A DNA stretch of 9,355 bases, from positions 1 through 9,355 of the forward strand of contig JAFSTZ010000101.1 of assembly GCA_017445525.1 (NCBI GenBank), in the 5' to 3' direction. The notes below the pieces were generated by a model. That model did not search any database. It saw only the letters and a list, made by a program, of their open reading frames with translations, and was not told the DNA's origin. This document shows, piece after piece, positions 6,600 through 9,355 of the stretch. Within the stretch, counting starts at the first letter, position 1; every line of letters starts with the position of its first letter. Both the position numbers and the translations under genes were made by a program. The stretch is from Eubacterium sp. GTDB taxonomy: Bacteria > Bacillota > Clostridia > Lachnospirales > Lachnospiraceae.

Positions 6600-6639
6600 A
6601 TTTATATCAATTATTATTGCATCGCCTCACAGGCTGCCG

Positions 6640-7773
6640 TCAGGCAGGTCCCAGCGGAGCGAACTGATCCAGCAGATCGTGATCGAGCTGGATACGGTTG
6701 TCCATAGTCTTCATGATATCCGAGATCTGTACCTCTGCGGCAACAGAAGGTATCGACAGATCATACAGCGTATTGGTACGGAACTCGATGACCATCGGTT
6801 CGAAGATAGCCTGGTCGTTGCCCTTGATGACAAGTCCCTTCTCCGTCCTCTCGGAGACATTGCCCATGATATCTTCCTTGGTAACCTTCAGCTCTACGCA
6901 CACGCCCGGATACAGGATATTTATAGCCTTGATCAGAGCATTCACTATCATCGGATCAAACACATCCTCGTTGTCAAGCAGATGCCTGACCGCAACAACC
7001 TCAGATGTAGGCTCCGTCTCAGATTTCATGGCCGTAAACCTGTCATAGGTATCTGCAACAAAGAGAATGTTTGCATTTATATTCTGCTTCAGAGCATCGG
7101 GCACGGCATCACCGGTTCCCTCTCTGATATAAAGCTCGTGCATCTGCGAGATCAGCTTCATGACCTCTTCATCCAGATTGCCATAGGTTCTTAATATATC
7201 ATCAGTGTTTGACTTGATCACCTTGCGGATCTCGGGATCCACCTCAGCGCCGTCCGGAGCTTCCTTCAACCTCGTCACTCCGATATCGTGGAGAACAGAC
7301 GCCTTGATGATGGAGTTGAGTCGTCCTCCCTTTACACCGAGCTGCCCGGCGATAAGAGCCGAAAGGATAGCCACATTCAGGACATGCTTGTAAATAAAGT
7401 CCTCGCTGCTCCTCAAACTCTGAACAAAGTTGATCTTGTGATCAAGTACGGAGTAATTCTTGATAACCAGAGAACACAACCAGTCAAGTCCCTTGTCCTT
7501 CTTTCCCATGGCGATCAGATCGAGATCCTCACGTATGGAGAACACCGACATGGTCTGGAATCTCTCGAAATTGATATCGTCCTCAGTCATCGGCGGAACA
7601 GGCTCCGCAGGCTCCAGGATATACAGTCCCATCAGGTTGAAATTCTTGATACCGAAGATGGCCTGCATAGTCAGCTTGGTATCCCTGTCATACAGCAGAA
7701 CTCCGTTTTTGTTATAGATGGGCTTCCCCAGTCGCATACCCGGTTTCAGATCATCGACTTTTACAAATAACAT
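6640..7773 (-). CDS. HD-GYP-like protein with degenerate active site
   Basis: HD-GYP proteins hydrolyse c-di-GMP with a two- or three-metal centre. This 377-residue protein has the usual N-terminal cap (about 1-57: VKVDDLKPGMRLGKPIYN, then GVLLYDRDTKLT) and an HD domain from about 125. H130 (YKHVLNVA), H162 and D163 (HDIG), H212-E213 and D241 (FVADTYDRF) are present. However, the lysine usual after HDIG is valine, the histidine of the following helix is asparagine (KSNTDDIL), the first histidine of the HHE motif is methionine (MHE), and GYP is replaced in GTGDAVP. Loss of these residues suggests binding or sensing of c-di-GMP rather than hydrolysis. A region beyond about 290 (VELKVTKEDIMGNVSE) looks beta-rich. 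An upstream in-frame GTG (7785) is rejected as start because it overlaps the ribosome binding site. Monocistronic: own sigma-A promoter and terminator. Confidence 0.85.
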   Translation of the reverse strand: MLFVKVDDLKPGMRLGKPIYNKNGVLLYDRDTKLTMQAIFGIKNFNLMGLYILEPAEPVPPMTEDDINFERFQTMSVFSIREDLDLIAMGKKDKGLDWLCSLVIKNYSVLDHKINFVQSLRSSEDFIYKHVLNVAILSALIAGQLGVKGGRLNSIIKASVLHDIGVTRLKEAPDGAEVDPEIRKVIKSNTDDILRTYGNLDEEVMKLISQMHELYIREGTGDAVPDALKQNINANILFVADTYDRFTAMKSETEPTSEVVAVRHLLDNEDVFDPMIVNALIKAINILYPGVCVELKVTKEDIMGNVSERTEKGLVIKGNDQAIFEPMVIEFRTNTLYDLSIPSVAAEVQISDIMKTMDNRIQLDHDLLDQFAPLGPA

Positions 7774-7776
7774 AGG

Positions 7777-7783
7777 CTCCTCC
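7777..7783 (-). promoter_or_regulatory. Ribosome binding site that sets the start of the HD-GYP-like gene
   Basis: GGAGGAG on the minus strand is followed by CCT and ATG 7773-7771, ideal spacing. The alternative GTG at 7785-7783 is the first part of this same ribosome binding site, so the longer 381-codon version is unlikely. Confidence 0.8.
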
Positions 7784-7818
7784 ACTTATAAAAAAAATCA
7801 ATAAGCTATCAAGTATTC

Positions 7819-7847
7819 TTGATTTTTTTCTTCTTATGGTATATAAT
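7819..7847 (+). promoter_or_regulatory. Sigma-A promoter of the S8 protease gene
   Basis: TTGATT (7819-7824) is followed by a 17-base spacer and a perfect TATAAT (7842-7847). Transcription would begin near 7855, giving a leader of about 129 bases. The -10 overlaps that of the opposing promoter by five bases. The -35 overlaps the 3' arm of a 6-bp hairpin (7808-7823) with a T tract. I found no better promoter nearer to the gene. Confidence 0.75.
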
Positions 7848-7852
7848 ACCAT
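7836..7852. promoter_or_regulatory. 17-bp palindrome spanning both -10 elements
   Basis: ATGGTATATAATACCAT has perfect 7-bp arms (ATGGTAT/ATACCAT) around a 3-base centre and covers the -10 boxes of both divergent promoters. It could be a repressor operator controlling both genes, or simply the symmetric -10 of a bidirectional promoter. Confidence 0.55.
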
Positions 7853-7871
7853 TTATTAAGGAGTTTATCAA
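7843..7871 (-). promoter_or_regulatory. Sigma-A promoter of the HD-GYP-like gene
   Basis: Read leftwards, TTGATA (7871-7866), a 17-base spacer and TATTAT (7848-7843) each match consensus at 5 of 6. Transcription would begin near 7836, leaving a leader of about 63 bases. That leader can form a small ATCAAG/CTTGAT hairpin (7823-7808) or, alternatively, a longer A/T-rich stem between the A run near 7829 and the T run near 7792. Confidence 0.8.
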
Positions 7872-7983
7872 GTGAAATATAAAAAAAGTTGCTATTCTCC
7901 GCTGAAAACGGAGCAAGGCGACATGTTTTATTAACTATACAGTTACCGACTTGAATAATAACTGTTAACACCGGAGGATCACC
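7855..7983 (+). other. Long leader of the S8 protease mRNA
   Basis: The roughly 129-base leader contains a 5-bp GC-rich hairpin CTCCG/CGGAG (7897-7913) that may be extended by TTG/CAA, and a 7-bp hairpin ACAGTTA/TAACTGT (7939-7965) just before the ribosome binding site GGAGGA (7973-7978, six bases from ATG). I compared it from memory with c-di-GMP-I/II, guanidine and other riboswitch cores and found no match. Confidence 0.45.
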
Positions 7984-9355
7984 ATGCGAAGATTTCTTTC
8001 ATCCATACTTGCGACTGCTCTCATCGCCACATGCGTCGGTATTTCTACAACTCCCGCACACGCGATCGATTATAAGGATTCTACTTCCGCGACACCGGAC
8101 CAAAAACCCACCGGAGTCATCTCAAAAAGCAACAGTATAAAGGGAGAAGTTTTAGTTGCCCTCACCCTGAAAAAAGGTGAAAAAAGTTCATTGCTGAAAA
8201 AGGGCACCCTCTCAAACGATCCACGCATACAGATAAAGGACGTGATAGATTTTGGATCAGCCGACACACTTGACGTCGACAGCACATCAAAAAAAGATCT
8301 CAAACACAAAAAGCTTAAGATAGTCCATATAAGATCAAACATATACGACACTGAAAGGCTCACCAAAGCTCTTTCCGGATATAAAAATGTCATGTCGATC
8401 TCAAAAAACTACAAACTTAAGCCCTGTAGCGTCACAGGTGACCCACTCAACGATGAGCAGTGGGCTTTCGGAGGAACAAACTTCTTTACGGAGGATTCCT
8501 ATGTTTCTAAGGATACGACCATAAACTACACTCCGGAAGAACAGACCGTCAAAGATAAGGACGCACCGATAGTCGCTGTTATAGACTATGGTGTGGACTA
8601 TACTCACGAAGACCTCAAAAACAAGATGTGGAAAAACCCATATAACAAAAAAAAGCTTGAAGGTCTCTATGGCTACGACGTTGTAAATGACGATAATGAT
8701 CCCATGCCAAACACAGATGACCCGGATGAAGATCACGGAACCTTTGTCGCCGGTCTGATAGCGGCAGAGACCGGCAACGGCGTCGGTATCTCCGGTGTCT
8801 CAAAAAACGCAAAGATCATGTCCCTCCGGCTTTTTGACAATCAAAACGAAGCATCAGGCAGTATAGCTGCAGAATTAAAGGCCTTTGAATACATATACAA
8901 AGCTCAAAAGCTGGGGGCCAATGTAAAAGCAGTCAACTGCTCCTACGGTCTTGAACCCACGTACGAGAAAAACCCCGAGATAGAGGAAATTAAAAAATTG
9001 GAGAATGCTGCCATAAAAAAGATCGGCAAAAAAGGCGCTCTTGTGGTATTCTCTGCAGGGAATGAAAGCACTGACATAGACAAAGCTCATTTCTCTCCGC
9101 CTCACAGCTTAGACAGAAAATATGTGCTCTTAGTTGGTGCTTCCACCTATACCGGAAACTGCGCCGGATTTTCCAATTACGGCAAAAAGAGAGTTGATCT
9201 GTTTGCCCCCGGTGCAAACGTCGTATCCTGCGTCCCCTTCGATGAACTGATACCGCAGTTATATGATGCAGATAAAAAGTCAGAATTATGCAAGATATAT
9301 ACCGACTTTTCTCCGGATAAACCCATGTTCCTCACTTATGATGAGATCTCAGGTA
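7984..9355 (+). CDS. Secreted subtilisin-family (S8) serine protease, partial
   Basis: The first 457 residues are present; the right edge cuts the gene before the catalytic serine. Residues 1-27 form a Sec signal peptide with cleavage after AHA. A propeptide of about 110 residues follows (GEVLVALTLKKG and ALSGYKNVMSISKNYKLKP, as in I9-type intramolecular chaperones), then NDEQWAF, the entry to the mature enzyme. The catalytic Asp is D201 (VAVIDYGVDYTHEDL), the catalytic His H251 (DHGTFVAGLIAA, with Phe for the usual second His) and the oxyanion Asn N360 (FSAGNES). The DLFAPGANVVSCVP segment (405-418) normally lies close to the GTSMA serine motif, but here at least 39 residues intervene, so there is an insertion. 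It is exported and probably degrades extracellular or surface protein. It is transcribed divergently from the HD-GYP-like gene. Confidence 0.93.
   Translation, partial: MRRFLSSILATALIATCVGISTTPAHAIDYKDSTSATPDQKPTGVISKSNSIKGEVLVALTLKKGEKSSLLKKGTLSNDPRIQIKDVIDFGSADTLDVDSTSKKDLKHKKLKIVHIRSNIYDTERLTKALSGYKNVMSISKNYKLKPCSVTGDPLNDEQWAFGGTNFFTEDSYVSKDTTINYTPEEQTVKDKDAPIVAVIDYGVDYTHEDLKNKMWKNPYNKKKLEGLYGYDVVNDDNDPMPNTDDPDEDHGTFVAGLIAAETGNGVGISGVSKNAKIMSLRLFDNQNEASGSIAAELKAFEYIYKAQKLGANVKAVNCSYGLEPTYEKNPEIEEIKKLENAAIKKIGKKGALVVFSAGNESTDIDKAHFSPPHSLDRKYVLLVGASTYTGNCAGFSNYGKKRVDLFAPGANVVSCVPFDELIPQLYDADKKSELCKIYTDFSPDKPMFLTYDEISG

Noticed and set aside
7773..7785. GTG start giving a 381-residue HD-GYP-like protein.
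   Set aside because: The GTG overlaps the GGAGGAG ribosome binding site of the ATG start.
7889..7919. Minus-strand terminator formed by the CTCCG/CGGAG hairpin and nearby T run.
   Set aside because: The stem is short, the T run is ten bases away, and no minus-strand gene lies upstream.

Overview
The window looks like a chromosomal segment from a motile Lachnospiraceae-type Firmicute (class Clostridia). The evidence is a flagellin and FliS of clostridial type, strong AGGAGG-type ribosome binding sites, a SigD/sigma-28 promoter, sigma-A promoters with 17-bp spacers, a Flp/Tad-type prepilin peptidase and a secreted clostridial subtilase. I assign the family from motif recall only; no database was searched.

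Layout. All genes but the last lie on the minus strand. From right to left: (i) 7984-9355 (+), the first 457 codons of a secreted subtilisin-family (S8) protease, cut by the window edge before its catalytic serine. (ii) 7819-7871, a compact divergent promoter region in which the -10 elements of the protease and of the next gene overlap inside a 17-bp palindrome. (iii) 6640-7773 (-), an HD-GYP-like protein with several metal-site and GYP residues replaced, followed by a clear terminator. (iv) A flagellar transcription unit opened by a sigma-28 promoter at 6396-6422. It holds a 1067-aa uncharacterised protein with internal repeats and a FliK-like C-terminus (3158-6361), flagellin (1635-3110), a 225-bp spacer and fliS (927-1409). 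A terminator lies at 801-833. (v) 252-761 (-), an A24 prepilin peptidase, immediately followed by the start of a TadZ/CpaE-like protein that runs off the left edge. This is probably the beginning of a tad (Flp pilus) operon with its own sigma-A promoter.

How the genes fit together. The flagellar unit makes filament protein and (originally) its export chaperone FliS. The large first gene is co-expressed as a late flagellar gene and may be a structural, length-control or secretion-related factor. The HD-GYP-like protein suggests a c-di-GMP link to motility, but its degenerate active site favours sensing over catalysis. The adjacent Tad genes would build a second surface appendage.

Most notable observations. 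First, the flagellin-fliS spacer is built of two 82-bp tandem repeats, 82% identical and without gaps. Every difference inside the predicted stems keeps the pairing on the minus-strand RNA, including three two-sided compensatory changes, so this is a good candidate for an undescribed structured RNA element. Second, fliS is homologous in one unbroken frame from its start to its family C-terminal motif but carries two in-frame amber (TAG) codons. Third, two promoters are tightly interleaved with other elements: a terminator that contains the tad promoter, and the divergent palindromic promoter.
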